A DNA stretch of 64,000 nucleotides from Nelumbo lutea (taxonomy: Eukaryota > Streptophyta > Magnoliopsida > Proteales > Nelumbonaceae): positions 111,426,855 to 111,490,854 of the forward strand of contig JAKGHH010000002.1 in assembly GCA_022828595.1 (NCBI GenBank), read 5' to 3'. Made by a program: the position numbers and the translations under genes. Positions 1 to 18,890 of the stretch are shown here, piece after piece. The notes under the pieces were generated by a model. It was not told the origin of the DNA and did not search any database. It was given only the letters and a program-made list of their open reading frames with translations. Every line of letters starts with the position of its first letter. Position 1 is the first letter of the stretch.

Positions 1-799
1 AATATTTCATATATTACATATAAAGCATAATTATATATTATTTATTAATAAAATACATGTTTATATATACCTATACACACACATATATATATTTAAATTT
101 TCATGACCGACATGGAACGGTTTGGTCAAACCAGTGACCCACGACCCAGAGACAAAAAAAATGGTTCAGTCCCCGAGTTGGTTTTTAAAACACTGCATAC
201 TATTCTACCACTTCGGGAACTTTGTTCTTCTTGGGTAGTTTTAAGCTGTGTCTGCAATCAGAAATGGAATCGATTTCTACATCCCCTTTGGATATGCATG
301 CAGGATGCAGCTCTCCCCACGAGAATCCTGCCAGATCTTGGTCTGCACATTTTTTTTTAGATAAGCATTTTAAGAGTTCATAGTCTCACCATTAATAATT
401 ATATGGCTCTAAAGGAGGTGAATGGATTCCATATCGAGCTACAAGTCTACAACTGACATCACTCTTCTGTGTTTCTTCAGATGAATCATGAAATTCAAAA
501 GAAAAAGCTCGTTCAGAAACAAAGCCAAAATGGTTTTTGATGGTAACAACATGGGTTTCCACAGCTATGGTCGTTAATTATGTTGACTTGGTAACCTGTC
601 TCAAGTCCCAGTGAGTGCACCATGATATTGGAAGTTGGAACCCGCTCAAACATAAAATTGCCCAATAGCTACCAAAGCAGGCCCCTTCAGTTGATAATTA
701 ACTATACAAATGATCTGAAATTACATCATCCAAGACAATGACATCAACAAGATGACAGCTCAATGGTGATCAAAGAAATGGATATTTCAGTTGGATACA
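1..799. other. Flank downstream of the APS kinase gene; no gene seen
   Basis: This AT-rich stretch lies beyond the stop codon of the minus-strand APS kinase gene and should contain its 3' UTR. I see no protein-like reading frame. The longest open frame (103-360, plus) has no recognisable domain or splice context. Confidence 0.5.
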
Positions 800-7995
<7,196 letters not shown>

Positions 7996-8940
7996 CAGAG
8001 GTTTTGGTTTTTCGTCCTTGCCCTATTCAAGCATAACTTGTTCAAATTCAACGGCAGAAAAAGGACAGAAAAAGAATCAACTTAGGAAACAAGATTCAAG
8101 AAGCGATGACAACAGGAATAAATCATTGCCAACACCCAATAATCACACTGTGATCCTGTTTTTCAAAATGTTCCACAAAGAGCAGAAATTCCTGAAGATC
8201 ATATGATCAAAAGCGTGCATCTGTTGAACTTTGGATTTTGATGATAGAGATAATCATGAATTGAAAAAAAAAATAGTAAGATAAGGTGGGGATTCTTGGG
8301 TAGTTTTAACATGCAAATGCTATGGATTTTCCAATTCCCATATGAGCAGGAACCTTCAGTAACCGGATTACCAAATGTCCATGTCCGGAAATTACTGATT
8401 AAACAAACATGTTCTTTTGCGTCCCCATTAGTCTTACACATAAACTAGTAAACAAGAATGCGTTCATCTGAAAGGACAACATCAAGACAACAACAACCAG
8501 CAATGATGAATATGATATTTATTTAATTTGTCTTTAAGCAGCCATTACAATAGAAGAATTCAAGTAAAACTACCCTTCCAAGTTCCAAAGATTACATGGG
8601 GTTGGGCAAAAACCCATAATGATCTTGATCCCAAGATCATGTTCACTGAACCTCAATGTTTTCAAGTGTTTGGTGATCAATAATGCATTTGTTCGTATAA
8701 AAGATACTGGTATTTTCTCATCTGCAGTCTAATGTACCATCATTAAAATCTCCAAAATTGCCTAATGCCCAGATACCCAAAAACCAATCTGAGACCCAAT
8801 TACTCAGATTCTAAGCTAAAACCTACTTGAATTCAGAAACTCAGATTGCAAAAAACGAAGAGAAAAAAAAAAAACACATCAAATACCTGCGACAGAACAG
8901 TACAATCTTTGGTTTTCTCCTTGTCTTCCTCACTAACGAC

Positions 8941-8977
<37 letters not shown>

Positions 8978-8985
8978 CAAAGCGA
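7996..8985 (-). promoter_or_regulatory. APS kinase 5' leader with probable UTR intron
   Basis: Upstream of the start codon (minus strand) there is no in-frame coding extension. A good donor (CGCAG|GTATTT) lies near 8885 and a pyrimidine-rich acceptor ending AACAAG lies near 8042, suggesting a leader intron of about 0.85 kb. The leader exon would then lie around 8886-8980 and include the CT side of the GA repeat at 8945-8975. A short upstream ATG follows the proposed acceptor. The junctions are inferred from the sequence. Confidence 0.45.
8945..8975. repeat. (GA)n microsatellite
   Basis: About 15 uninterrupted GA repeats in the proposed leader/promoter of the APS kinase gene. GA/CT tracts are common in plant promoters and 5' UTRs. 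Confidence 0.9.
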
Positions 8986-9091
8986 TGTTTTAATGATTCA
9001 ATCCCGAAAAAATCGACCGACCCAAACCGTATATTCAGGTGTCAGGCGGAAGGAAGGAACGGAAAGTCTGGTTCGTTTTGGTTTTGAATGA

Positions 9092-9523
9092 AGTGGACGC
9101 ATTTATTTGCAAAACGGTGGGTGCGCCATACGCACAGCATTCCCTCTTTCACGAGTAACAGAGAAACCGTTTCAGTTCACGTGGTGATTTTTTTGAGGAA
9201 TGAGCTTCTTCCCCTCCGTGGCTCCGCACCGTTTTTGTATGTGATAAATTAACAAAAGTTTAGTTAAAAGGACAAAAACACCCTTCTCATATTAATACTC
9301 AATAATAGGCTCTAAGTAGGATACTTTCGTCCTTTCAGTGGAGACCAACGTCTCCGCACATTCCGTGAAGTTTGGTAGTCCCCTTTATAAATATTAAAAT
9401 TAAATAATTACATAAATAAATGTGCCATTGAGTCGGATGTCACCAACAGTGTGGCGTGTGAGTCATCTGTCACTCCTCTCCTAAGCAAAGTCTCATTTTT
9501 ATAACTATTGCGATGTAATAAAA
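9092..9523. other. Upstream region of the APS kinase gene; no gene seen
   Basis: Non-coding DNA between the proposed leader and the first Helitron-like copy; it should contain the APS kinase promoter. No confident TATA box could be assigned. Confidence 0.35.
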
Positions 9524-9862
9524 GATTTTATTAAGTAAAAGCTAAATAATAAAATGGGTTATTTATTAAAATATCTTTTTTAATTTTATGGATTGATTAA
9601 AATTTATTAAAATACTATTTATAATTTATAATAGATTTAATCAATATTTCATGTGGAAAATGATTTTATTTAAATAAATTTAATTAAAAGAAAATAAAAA
9701 TAAAAATATTACTTTTGCCCTTAATAAGACATTAGCAACCAATGTATTTGTTATATTTGATCAATTTTGTTAAAAAATATTAAGGGTATTTTTGGAATAA
9801 AAATCATGGGCTTAATGTCAAAATAAACATTCTTTAATGAAATGTTGATTAAATAAAATAAG

Positions 9863-10951
9863 GTCGCATTTGGCAAGTCTTTTTGCGCGGGGCTTTGGGC
9901 TGTTTAGAAGCCGAGAATCCTGAATTCTAGGCTTTTCCCATTTGGCAATAGAAATATCTATTTGGGAAAAGCTCTAGCCCATAAAAGATGCCATAAGCCC
10001 GAATTTGGGCTTTTTCAAGAAGCTTCAAATGAAACTTTACAATCTTTTAGTGCCCTATTTTCTTCGAATATGTGGTACGATGCACATGCTTAGGAGAAAA
10101 TGGGTTATCTTTCCACAAAAACTATTTGAATGTGTAAGTGGGACCTACCAATGGTATGTGGGACCCACCTTGGAAAATGTATGTGAGTCCACATTAGGTA
10201 TTATGTGGGGTCTACCTTGTAAAATGTATGAGTCCCACATATATGTCCACACATGGACCCTACATGCATGTCCACCAATGGTACGTGGGGCCCACCTTGC
10301 AAAAATGTTTGTGGGCCCTACATACATGTCCACACATGGACCCTACATACATGTCCACCAATTGTATGTGGGGCGCATCTTGAAAAATGTATGTGGGCCC
10401 CACATACATATCCACACATGGACCCACATGCATGTCCACCACTGGCATGTGGGGCCCATCTTGTAAATGTATGTGGAGCCCATCTTGAAAAATGTATGTG
10501 GACCCCACATACATGTCCACCAATGGCATGTGGGGGTCATCTTATAAATGTATGTGGGCCCTACATACATATCCATACATGGAACCCACATGCATGGCCA
10601 CCAATGGTATGTCGGGCCCACCTTGTAAAATGTACGTAGACCCTACATACATGTCGACACATTGACCCCATATGCATGTCCACCAATGGTATGTCAGACT
10701 CACCTTGTAAAATGTACATGGGCCCCACAAACATGTCCACCAATAGTATGTGAGTCCAACGTGTTAAATGAAAAGTTTGTTGGCCCACACACAAGACATT
10801 CACATTACCAAATAGTCTTCTAGTTTTTATGGTCTTTTGTGAGATCTATATAAAATATTTTATTCCAAGATCTATTTGCAAAAGCTTACCCTATCTTTTG
10901 ACCTTCAGATCTTGCAACATATCTTCTGGAAAAGGCTTGCCAAACAGGCAC
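9863..10951. mobile_element. hAT-like non-autonomous transposon, 1089 bp
   Basis: Inserted in Helitron copy 1; copy 2 keeps the empty site around 15345-15360. Flanks are 8-bp near-duplications AAAATAAG (9855-9862) and TAAATAAG (10952-10959). Imperfect terminal inverted repeats share TTTGGCAAG (left GTCGCATTTGGCAAG; right, reversed, GTGCCTGTTTGGCAAG). An 8-bp duplication points to hAT. There is no transposase; the interior is mostly a minisatellite. Confidence 0.75.
10130..10770. repeat. About 82-bp minisatellite inside the hAT-like element
   Basis: About eight diverged repeats spaced 80-84 bp, each with CACCAATGGTATGTGGG-like and CATACATGTCCACACATGG-like blocks. The blocks are partly self-complementary (TGTGGACATG versus CATGTCCACA), so single strands could fold. 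The repeat keeps several frames open on both strands; these are not genes. Confidence 0.85.
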
Positions 10952-11189
10952 TAAATAAGTTGTAAAATATATGAGATGCTTTAGTAAAATGAAAACTATA
11001 AGGTATGTTTAAATAAATATGTAAAACTATAAGGTGTGTTCTAGTAAATGACCCTAATAGAAATACAATTGTTTTATATTTTCAATTTTTTAAATAATTA
11101 ATAATTATTCATATTTTAGATACTACTTTTAATAATTTTTTTTATGATACAAAAATAACAATAATTAATTTTATTTAGGTTTATTCATC

Positions 11190-11700
11190 AAACTAATGAA
11201 ATTAGCCAACCCGATAAACTCAACCCGAGTTGGTCGATTTTCTAGTATTTTAGGTTGGCTTTGGTTCAAAAATTTCCCAAGTAGACCAAGTTGGATCAGT
11301 TTCACATTGGCAATTTGTAAATCGACCAAAATCGAATGACCTAACCATGGATATATATTAACATTTTATATTTTAAATATAATTTTTAATATGGAAAAGT
11401 GGGAAATTTCCCATATTTCTTAGTCTAAAATGTTTTATATCATAAATCTAATTTTTAAATTTATTTTTTTAACAATTGCATTATAATTTTTAAAATTAAA
11501 TTAAATTTTTAAGTTTAAATCTTTTGAACCAGCTGACAAAACAAAAAAATTAACCCAAACCGATACAACTTGAGGGGGTCGGATTTTACGAAAGGTTAGT
11601 CGGTTTTAGCTGACTAGGTCAATTTGGTTGGCTAAATAGCCTATGACCGTACCGAACCAACTCATGAACACTTATAATTTCAGCTAAATTAATAGTCTCA
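11190..11700. other. About 0.5 kb segment absent from Helitron copy 2
   Basis: Copy 2 runs from its match of 11180 almost directly to its match of 11710 (about 15598-15606), so this block was inserted here or lost from copy 2. It contains paired GTTGG/CCAAC-rich ends, like old hAT MITEs, but exact termini and a duplication could not be fixed. Confidence 0.4.
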
Positions 11701-12620
11701 TCTCTGATCAATAACAATAGATTAATCTCTAATAATAATTAAAAATTTATAGTAAAAAAACACAATTACTGAAAATATATTGATAATGAAAAAAATACAA
11801 TAAGTACTAAAAATATATTAACTTAGTCAATAAATATTATTGATGAGGGCAGATTTGGCCCTCCAGTAAAATTGTGACACGTGGCACCTCGTGACAACTA
11901 GGAAAACACCCAGCCAACAAACTTACGAAGTTGGTGACCCACCCGGGCACCTGTCTGGCCGAACTGGCGCGACCTGCGCGCGGCCTTACGCGCCTGTGCG
12001 ACCTGCGCGTGGCCTGACGCGCGCCTGCACGGCGCGCATGAACTGCACGGCATGCGCGCGGCCTAGCGCGTGGCCTGCGCGAACTGTGCACGGCCTGCGC
12101 GACCTGGCCGACCTGGACCAGCCTAGCGCGTGATCCGGCCAAGGCGCCAGCTTGACGACCTGATCTAGACACTGACCCGCCGACTGACACAGGCGCTAGC
12201 TTGACGACCTGATCTAGGCACTGTCCCGCCAACTGACACAGGCGCCGACCTGACTACCTGGCCTAAACACTGACCCGTCGACTGACGCAGGCACCCCTCT
12301 GACAACTCGGCCCAGGCACCGACCTGGCCGCTTGACACAAGCGCCAGCCTGACGACCTCGAGGAGTTCACCATCGTACCCCGGTTCTGACCGGATGCAAC
12401 GAGTCTTACCGTTTGGAGGCTTTTCACCCACCTAACCCGCGAAGACTCCGGTATATAAAGACCTCACCCCCCAAAGGGAAAGGGGGGAGGAAAGGAAAGG
12501 GAAGTAACCCTGCTCTCTAGCTCTCTCATATTATCTTCAAAGCTCTCTACAATAAGAGTGCTAACTTAAGCATCGGAGAGCCCCCACCGGGAAAGTACCC
12601 CCAGGACCTCTGATTCAGTT

Positions 12621-12930
12621 CTCGCAGGTCCTTCAGCTCCCGCTGCCTACGAAGAGGAGAAAAAGATGCAGTTCTCGGAAGTCCCTCAGCTCCCCCCACC
12701 TACAAGGAGGAAGAGATGGAGTTCTCGGAGGTCCCTCAACTCCCGCCACTTACAAGGAGGAGGAAAAGATGGAGTTCTCGGAGGTCCCTTAGCTCCCGCC
12801 ACCTACAAAGAGGAGGAAAAGATGGAGTTCTCGCAGGTCTCTCAGCTCCCGCCACCTACAAAGAGGAGGAAAAGATGAAGTTCTCGCAGGTCCCTCATCT
12901 CCCGCAGCCTACAAAGGAAAGAAGACCGCC
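12621..12930. repeat. 53-bp tandem repeat in solo LTR, about 5.8 copies
   Basis: Units start at 12621, 12674, 12724, 12777, 12830 and 12883. Each has CTCGCAGGTCCCTCAGCTCC-type sequence followed by a GA-rich half with AAAAGATGGAGTT. Copies remain similar, so expansion is fairly recent. Confidence 0.9.
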
Positions 12931-13001
12931 TCATGCTGAGGGCAGTCGGATTGCGCCGCACCAGGGAGCTCCAACATTCTCTAAGGCATCGACCGCCTAG
13001 T

Positions 13002-13790
13002 AGGCAGTTCGCCACCAAGGCAGTTTGCCCCCAGGCAGTTCGCCACCAGGGAGTTAGCCTCCAAGGCAGTTCACCACCAAGGAGTTCGCCACCAAGGAGT
13101 TCGCCACCAAGGCAGTTCTCCCCCAGGCAGTTCGCCACCAGGGAGTTAGCCTCCAAGGCAGTTCGCCCCCAGGCAGTTCGCCACCAGGGAGTTCGCCCCC
13201 AAGCAGTTCGCCACCAAGGCAGTTCGCCCCCAGGGAGTTCGCCACCAGGGAGTTCGCCCCTAGGCAGTTCGCCACCAAGGCAGTTCGCCCCCAGACAGTT
13301 CGCCACCAAGGCAGTTCGCCATCAGGGAGTTCGCCCCCAAGCAGTTCGCCCCCAGGCAGTTCGCCACCAGGGAGTTCGCCACCAGGGAGTTCGCCCCCAG
13401 GCAGTTCGCCCCCAGGCAGTTTGCCACCAGGGAGTTCGCCACCAAGGCAGTTCGCCCCCAGGCAGTTCGCCACCAGGGAGTTCGCCCCCAGGCAGTTCGC
13501 CACTAGGGAGTTCGCCCCCAGGCAGTTCGCCACCAAGGCAATTCGCCCAAGGCAGTTCGCCCCCAGGCAGTTCGCCACCAGGGAGTTAGCCTCCAAGGCA
13601 GTTCATCCCCAGGCAGTTCGCCCCCAGGAAGTTCGCCACCAGGGAGTTCGCCACCAGGCAGTTCGCCCCCAGGCAGTTCGCCACCAAGGCAGTTTGCCCC
13701 CAGGCAGTTCGCCACCAAGGCAGTTCGCCCCCAGGTAGTTCGCCACCAGGGAGTTCGCCACCAGGCAGTTTGCCACCAAGTAGCTCGTCA
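13002..13790. repeat. 15-bp minisatellite in solo LTR, about 52 copies
   Basis: Consensus AGGCAGTTCGCCACC alternating with AGGCAGTTCGCCCCC and AGGGAGTTCGCCACC. Since 15 is a multiple of 3, several frames on both strands stay open and give low-complexity pseudo-proteins; none is a gene. Confidence 0.93.
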
Positions 13791-14940
13791 CTGAGGTACG
13801 CCACCACCGGGTCAAATAACGAGGTACTTTGCCAAAAAATTTTACATCACAAAACATTGGTACGTGGCCGAAAACGGTTACATCAATTATAATCTCTAAT
13901 AAATATTAATCAATAAGTTATAACAAAAATACAATAAATACAATAAGTACAATAAATTAAATTTAAAATTTTCAATAATAGTAGTTTAATCTCCAATAAT
14001 TATTGAAAGTTTTCTATTAAATAACAAAACAAAATAAATTTATACATAATCATTGAAAATACATTTATCACAAAAAACAATAAATAGTTACTGAAATATA
14101 ATAAATATTAATTTTAGTATATATAATTATATAATAAATACTGATTAAGAGTTTAAAATTATTATTAATAAATATTATTTTCTTGAATTATTACTTGATA
14201 TAAGTGAAATTAGTTATTTTCAATATTATGTAAAAATAATAATTATTAATTTCAATATTATGTTATAATTATTTTTCTATTTTGAAGAAATTTTTTAAAT
14301 TTATTACATAATTTCGTTATTTTAATTATTTAAAATTTAGTTATGATAAATATTTAGTTATTTAAATATTTAAATAATCTATAAAATATTTAATTTTTTT
14401 GTTATTTAAATTTTATTTATTCAAATCTATTACATATTATTGAATAGTTGAAAAACATTTAAATTGATAATCCAGAAAAAAAAACATAATTTAAATTGTT
14501 AGTACATCATTTTGTGATATATTTTGTAAAAACATAAAATTATTTTTTATGTTTTTGATAAATATTTTAAAGTTATTACATAATTTTGTTAGAATATTTA
14601 AATAATTCTTAAATTTTTGAATCCAAACTTTCTTTAGATAGATATAGATAAAAGGTAGGGGAGAGGATAAATAGGAATTAGAGATAATTTAGAAGAGAAC
14701 TCTCTACTAAATTCGAGATAACTTTGGAGATAAATAGAAATTAGAGATTATTTAGAAGATAAATAGAAAGTAGAGATAATTTTGGAGAAAATTGAGGAGA
14801 TAGTTTAGGAAAAATTTTAGGAGAAGAGATTATTTAGGTTATTGGGAAAGTGCTGGTTGTTTAAAAAATGACATGAAATTAAAAAAATAAAAAATTCAAG
14901 AAAAGGAGAAAATTTATAGTCTTCTTTGTTTTAGTATATA

Positions 14941-17394
14941 CTAGTGGGACCTGTGTGATGCACGGGATTTATTAAGCAAAAGCTAAATAACATAAATGGT
15001 TATTTACTAAAGTACCTCTTATAGTTTCATCCATTTACTAAATCTACCTTATAGTTAGCATTTTACTAAAACACCACTTATAATTTGAAATGAATTTAAT
15101 CAATCTTCCATTAGATGATAGTGGAAAATGACAATGTTGACCCTAATGTTTATTTAAATAAATTTAATCAAAAGAAAATAAAAATGATGATACTATTTTT
15201 GCCCTTAATAAGACACGGGCGCCGGGCAACCACTCTATTAGCTATATTTGGTTAATTTTGTTTTTTATAAAAAAATGTTAAGGGTATTTTTGGAATAAAA
15301 ATCATGGGCCAAATGACAAAACAAACACTCCTTAATGAAAGGTTGATTAAGTAAATAAGTTGTAAAATATATGGGATGTTTTAGTAAAATGCAAACTATA
15401 AGGTAGGTTTAAGTAAATATGTAAAACTATAAGGTGTATTCTAGTAAATGACCCTAATAGAAACACATAATAGTATACAATTATTTTATATTTTCAACTT
15501 TTTAAATAAATAATAATTATTCATATTTTCTATACTACTTTTAATAAACGTTTTATAATACAAAAATAGCAATAAATAATTTCAGTTAGGTTTATTCATC
15601 TAATAAATAACAATAGTTTAATCTCTTATCATTATTGAAAATTTATAGCAAAAATACACAACTATTGGAAATATATTGATAATGAAAAATACAATATGTA
15701 CTAAAAATATATTAACTTTTAGCCAATAAATAGTATAATCTCAAATAATAGTTTAATTTCTAATAAATATTAATCAATAAGTTATAACAAAGATACAATA
15801 AACATGGTTTTCAAAACCGAACCGGACTGGACGGTCGAGCTATAAAAGCCGAGAACCATTAAGGTGACCGGTTCCATTTTACCCCAAAACCATTAATTTG
15901 TCAAAAATGTTGATTTGGTCAGCAAATCGTTGACCCGGGCAGTTGAACCGTTTGAACCGTTCAGCAGTTTTGGCCATTTTTATTTCTATTTATTTATTTT
16001 TTTGTCTGAAAAGATAGTCCATTGGTTCGAATGGTCAGATTATTCGACCCAAGAACTGGACCTCTAACCGGTTCATTGTTTGGTTCAGTTTTAAAAACCT
16101 TGATGATAAATACAATAAGTACAATAAATTAAATTTAAAATTTTCAACAATAGTACTTTAATCTCCAATAATTATTGAAAATTTTCTATTAAATAACATA
16201 ACAAAATAAATTTATACATAATCATTGAAAATACATTTATCACAAAAAATAATAAATAATTCTAGAAATACAATAAATTTTACTTTTAGTATATATAATT
16301 ATATAATAAATATAGATTAAGAGTTTAAAATTATTATTAATAAATATTATTTTTTTGAAAGTTATTTTCTCAAATTATTACTTGATACAAGTGAAATTAG
16401 TTATTTACAATATTATGTAAAAATATTAAATTATTATTAAGTTCAATATTATGTTATAATTATTTTTCTAATTTTTAGATTTTTTCTAATTTATTACATA
16501 ATTTTTTTTTTATTTTAACTATTTAAAATCTAGTTATGTTAAATATTTTGTTATCTAAAGTATTTAGTTATTTAAATACTTAAATAATAGGTAAAATATT
16601 TAAAATTTAAAATATTAATTATTTATTGAATTTAATTATCCATAAATCATAATTTATACTAATAATACATAATTTCATTATTAATTTTGTAATATATTAA
16701 ATTATTATTGATTTCATAATTATGTTATAATCAATTTTCTACTTTGAATAAATTTTTTAAATTTATTATATAACATTATTATTTTAACTATTTAAAATCT
16801 AGTTATGATAAATATTTAAATATCTATAAAATATTTATTTTTTTTGTTTGAATTTTATTTATTTAAAACTCTTACATATTATTAAATATTTGAAAAATAT
16901 TTAAATTGGTAATCAAGAAATACATAATTTAAATTGTTAGTACATAATTTCATGATATATTTTGTTAAAATATAAAAATATTTTTTTTTTGTGTTTTTAA
17001 TAAATATTTTAAAGTTATTATATAATTTGTTAGAATATTTAAATTATTCTCAAATTTTTTAATCCAAACTTTCTTTAGATAGATATAGATAAAAAGTAGG
17101 GGAGAGGATAAATAGGAATTAGAGATAATTTATGAGAGAAACTGCTAAGTAAGAGATAATTTTGGGGATAAATATGAATTTGAGATAATTTAGAAGATAA
17201 ATAGGAATAAGAGATAATTTTGGAAAAAGTAGGGGAGTTAGTTTAGGAGAAATTTTAGGAAAAGAGATTATTTAGGTTATTGGGAAAGTGCATCTCATTG
17301 GTTGTCTTGAAATGACATAGAATAAAAAAAAAAAAATTCAAGAAAAGGAAAAAATTTCTTAACAACTTTGTTTTAATATATATATATATATATA
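14941..17394 (-). mobile_element. Helitron-like element, copy 2
   Basis: On the minus strand the 3' end reads CCCGTGC-ATC-ACACAGG (a 7-bp stem with G-T pairs) followed by CCCACTAG and then T; Helitrons end in a short hairpin and CTRR before T. The 5' end near 17394 runs through (TA)n into TTAAAACAAAG. It lies head-to-tail against copy 1. AT-rich, with no coding. It carries a 300-bp MITE (15803-16102) and an internal partial duplication (about 16450-16560 against 16740-16830) lacking in copy 1. The exact 5' base is blurred by the TA run. Confidence 0.6.
15803..16102. mobile_element. hAT-like MITE (CATGGTTTT family), 300 bp
   Basis: Ends CATGGTTTTCAAAACCG and TTTTAAAAACCTTG form inverted repeats. 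Flanks are ACAATAAA (15795-15802) and ATGATAAA (16103-16110). Helitron copy 1 has the uninterrupted site with one such 8-mer, which supports an 8-bp duplication. The interior has GGTTCGAATGGTC and GGGCAGTTGAACCG phrases shared by the other copies. Non-coding. Confidence 0.75.
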
Positions 17395-17779
17395 TGGTAG
17401 GTTCCAACTCGAGTTGTATGTGTAAATATATTGCGAGTGAGGTCAGTTTTTCCTTCACTATAAAGTAGTAAATATTCACTAAAATTCCAAATTCTCACAT
17501 ACGCCCAATTTTCTTATCCTTTCTAAGGCATCCTTCACATGTCTTCTAGTAAACAAGATTCCTTACTGACTAATGTTTTAGCACTCGGTTTTTTTTAGAC
17601 AAGATTTCTAAAAGAAACATAAATTTACATTTAATTTTTTCTACAAAGAAGGGAGAGGTTTGTTAGTGGAGTCATAACTCAGAGCTAATTCACCTAGTCA
17701 AAAATTGCTTTTGTCATCTTTCTTTAAACCAAGAAAAGATGAACTCTGTTAGAAGAGAAAAAATGAGTTAGAGAAACCT

Positions 17780-17810
<31 letters not shown>

Positions 17811-18530
17811 AGAAATAAGGTCTCATGAATATGATGAGAAGAGGGAGAGACAAGAGACTTAATAGAGCAAGGATGAAAAAAGCCCAAAACATCTGCTGCT
17901 GATAGGGGTGAGCAAGAAAAACCAAAAAACCAAATCGAACAAAAAATTCAATTAACTAAACTGGTTGATTTAGTTTCGGTTTAGTATTTAAAAAAACCGA
18001 AGGTACCGATTCGGTTTCAATTAACCAAAATAGAAAACCGATGGCTAATCGAGCTGATCGGTATACATATATTTATATATTATATATTTTATATTTTCTA
18101 TATGTGAACGTCGGGAAAGTACCCGGGCAGTTCACTTGTAATCAATCCCATGTAAAACATGGTCATCTTATATATAATACTAGCTTTTGCATCACACTAG
18201 GCTCTTCTAGTATACATATAAATTTCAGTTCTTCCTCATTCTTTAATCATTACCAGTTGCGTCTCAATATCTTACAATTATATAAACAATTAAAGTACCT
18301 TTTTTATGCTTAAAGAACTCGTTTATAGCTATATAAAACTTATATCTATTGATATTAATATTTTTTTTTCAGATTTATTTGAATTTCCTACCATATCCAT
18401 GCTTATCTTGATTTTTGTCTATATCCATGCATATACAAAGTGTATCTTCTTATGTCTCTTAAAATTGCCTTATCCATGAATATTGCATTTTTTATACTTT
18501 TCTTGGTTTTCAATCAATGATGTATATTGA
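17395..18530. other. Non-coding DNA with GA repeat and truncated hAT-like end
   Basis: Contains (GA)n at 17781-17807 and, from 17903, TAGGGGTGAGC followed by CCGA/GGTTTTCGG-rich sequence, a hAT-style terminus without a matching right end. No coding is recognised; the open frame at 18041-18313 is AT-rich noise. Confidence 0.4.
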
Positions 18531-18539
18531 TGGTGCATG

Positions 18540-18890
18540 TTCTAGTAGCTCCCTTTTGGAAGACATGGAAGTCAGTTCTGTTGATTAGGCAACATGATCC
18601 TAGAGGAATTGGGGACAATAAGTTGCACATAGCGGAAGTCAGCCACCACGTCACATAGGTTGCCACCTCGGACCTCAATCAGGTAGGTGAGTGCTCAGTA
18701 GGAGGTCGGCCCTCTTGCAGAGGTCCTTGGTCTACTCCTGTTGAGGTCATTGGTATGCTTCGCTGAGGTGTGTACACCGCATAAGGCTATGCCCTCCTTT
18801 ACCCTAGGTGAGGTGAAGCTGGGCACTCGCTCTCAACGCACGGGGTGCATCCGAGGTGTGTCCGAAGTGGCTCCGAATTATTAATTTATT
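18540..18890. other. GC-richer block, probably LTR-derived
   Basis: Compositionally distinct from its surroundings, with repeated GAGGT phrases (GAGGTCGGCC, GAGGTCCTTGG, GAGGTGTG). It resembles the upstream part of GC-rich Gypsy LTRs, but no termini or duplication were found. Confidence 0.3.

Larger units (their letters stand above)
11841..13885. mobile_element. Solo LTR, 2045 bp, probably Gypsy (TAT/Athila-like style)
   Basis: Begins TGATG and ends CATCA, and is flanked by a perfect 5-bp duplication ATTAT (11836-11840 and 13886-13890). Internal signals run left to right: TATA box TATATAAAG (12452-12460), CT-rich leader, and a CTAACTTAAGCATCGGAG motif typical of Gypsy LTR R/U5 regions. So it lies in plus orientation. 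There is no internal domain or partner LTR, as expected after LTR-LTR recombination. It is unusually long because of two tandem arrays in its 3' half, and much more GC-rich than its surroundings. The lineage is inferred. Confidence 0.85.
9524..14940 (-). mobile_element. Helitron-like element, copy 1 (older, heavily interrupted)
   Basis: It matches copy 2 (14941-17394) in blocks: 9524-9862, 10960-11190, 11700-11840 and 13886-14940. Between the blocks lie a hAT-like element, a roughly 0.5 kb segment and a solo LTR, all absent from copy 2. On the minus strand its 5' end (near 14940) reads TATATACTAAAACAAAG, a terminus style seen in plant Helitrons. The 3' end near 9524 lacks the hairpin of copy 2 and is probably degraded. 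No Rep/helicase coding is seen, so it is non-autonomous. The superfamily call rests on terminus style. Confidence 0.55.

Noticed and set aside
103..360. 85-aa plus-strand frame near the window start
   Set aside because: No domain, no splice or promoter context; lies in the likely 3' flank of the APS kinase gene.
10005..10803. Several 60-150 aa open frames on both strands
   Set aside because: Produced by the 82-bp minisatellite inside a hAT-like element; no domain, same peptide repeated in several frames.
11837..12431. GC-rich minus-strand frames of 88-131 aa
   Set aside because: Compositional artefacts in the GC-rich part of the solo LTR; no conserved domain.
13002..13790. CRISPR-like regular repeats
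   Set aside because: No unique spacers; it is a simple head-to-tail minisatellite in a plant LTR.
12842..13857. Overlapping open frames of up to 218 aa on both strands
   Set aside because: They come from a 15-bp repeat (multiple of 3) that keeps frames open; products are low-complexity and there is no gene structure.
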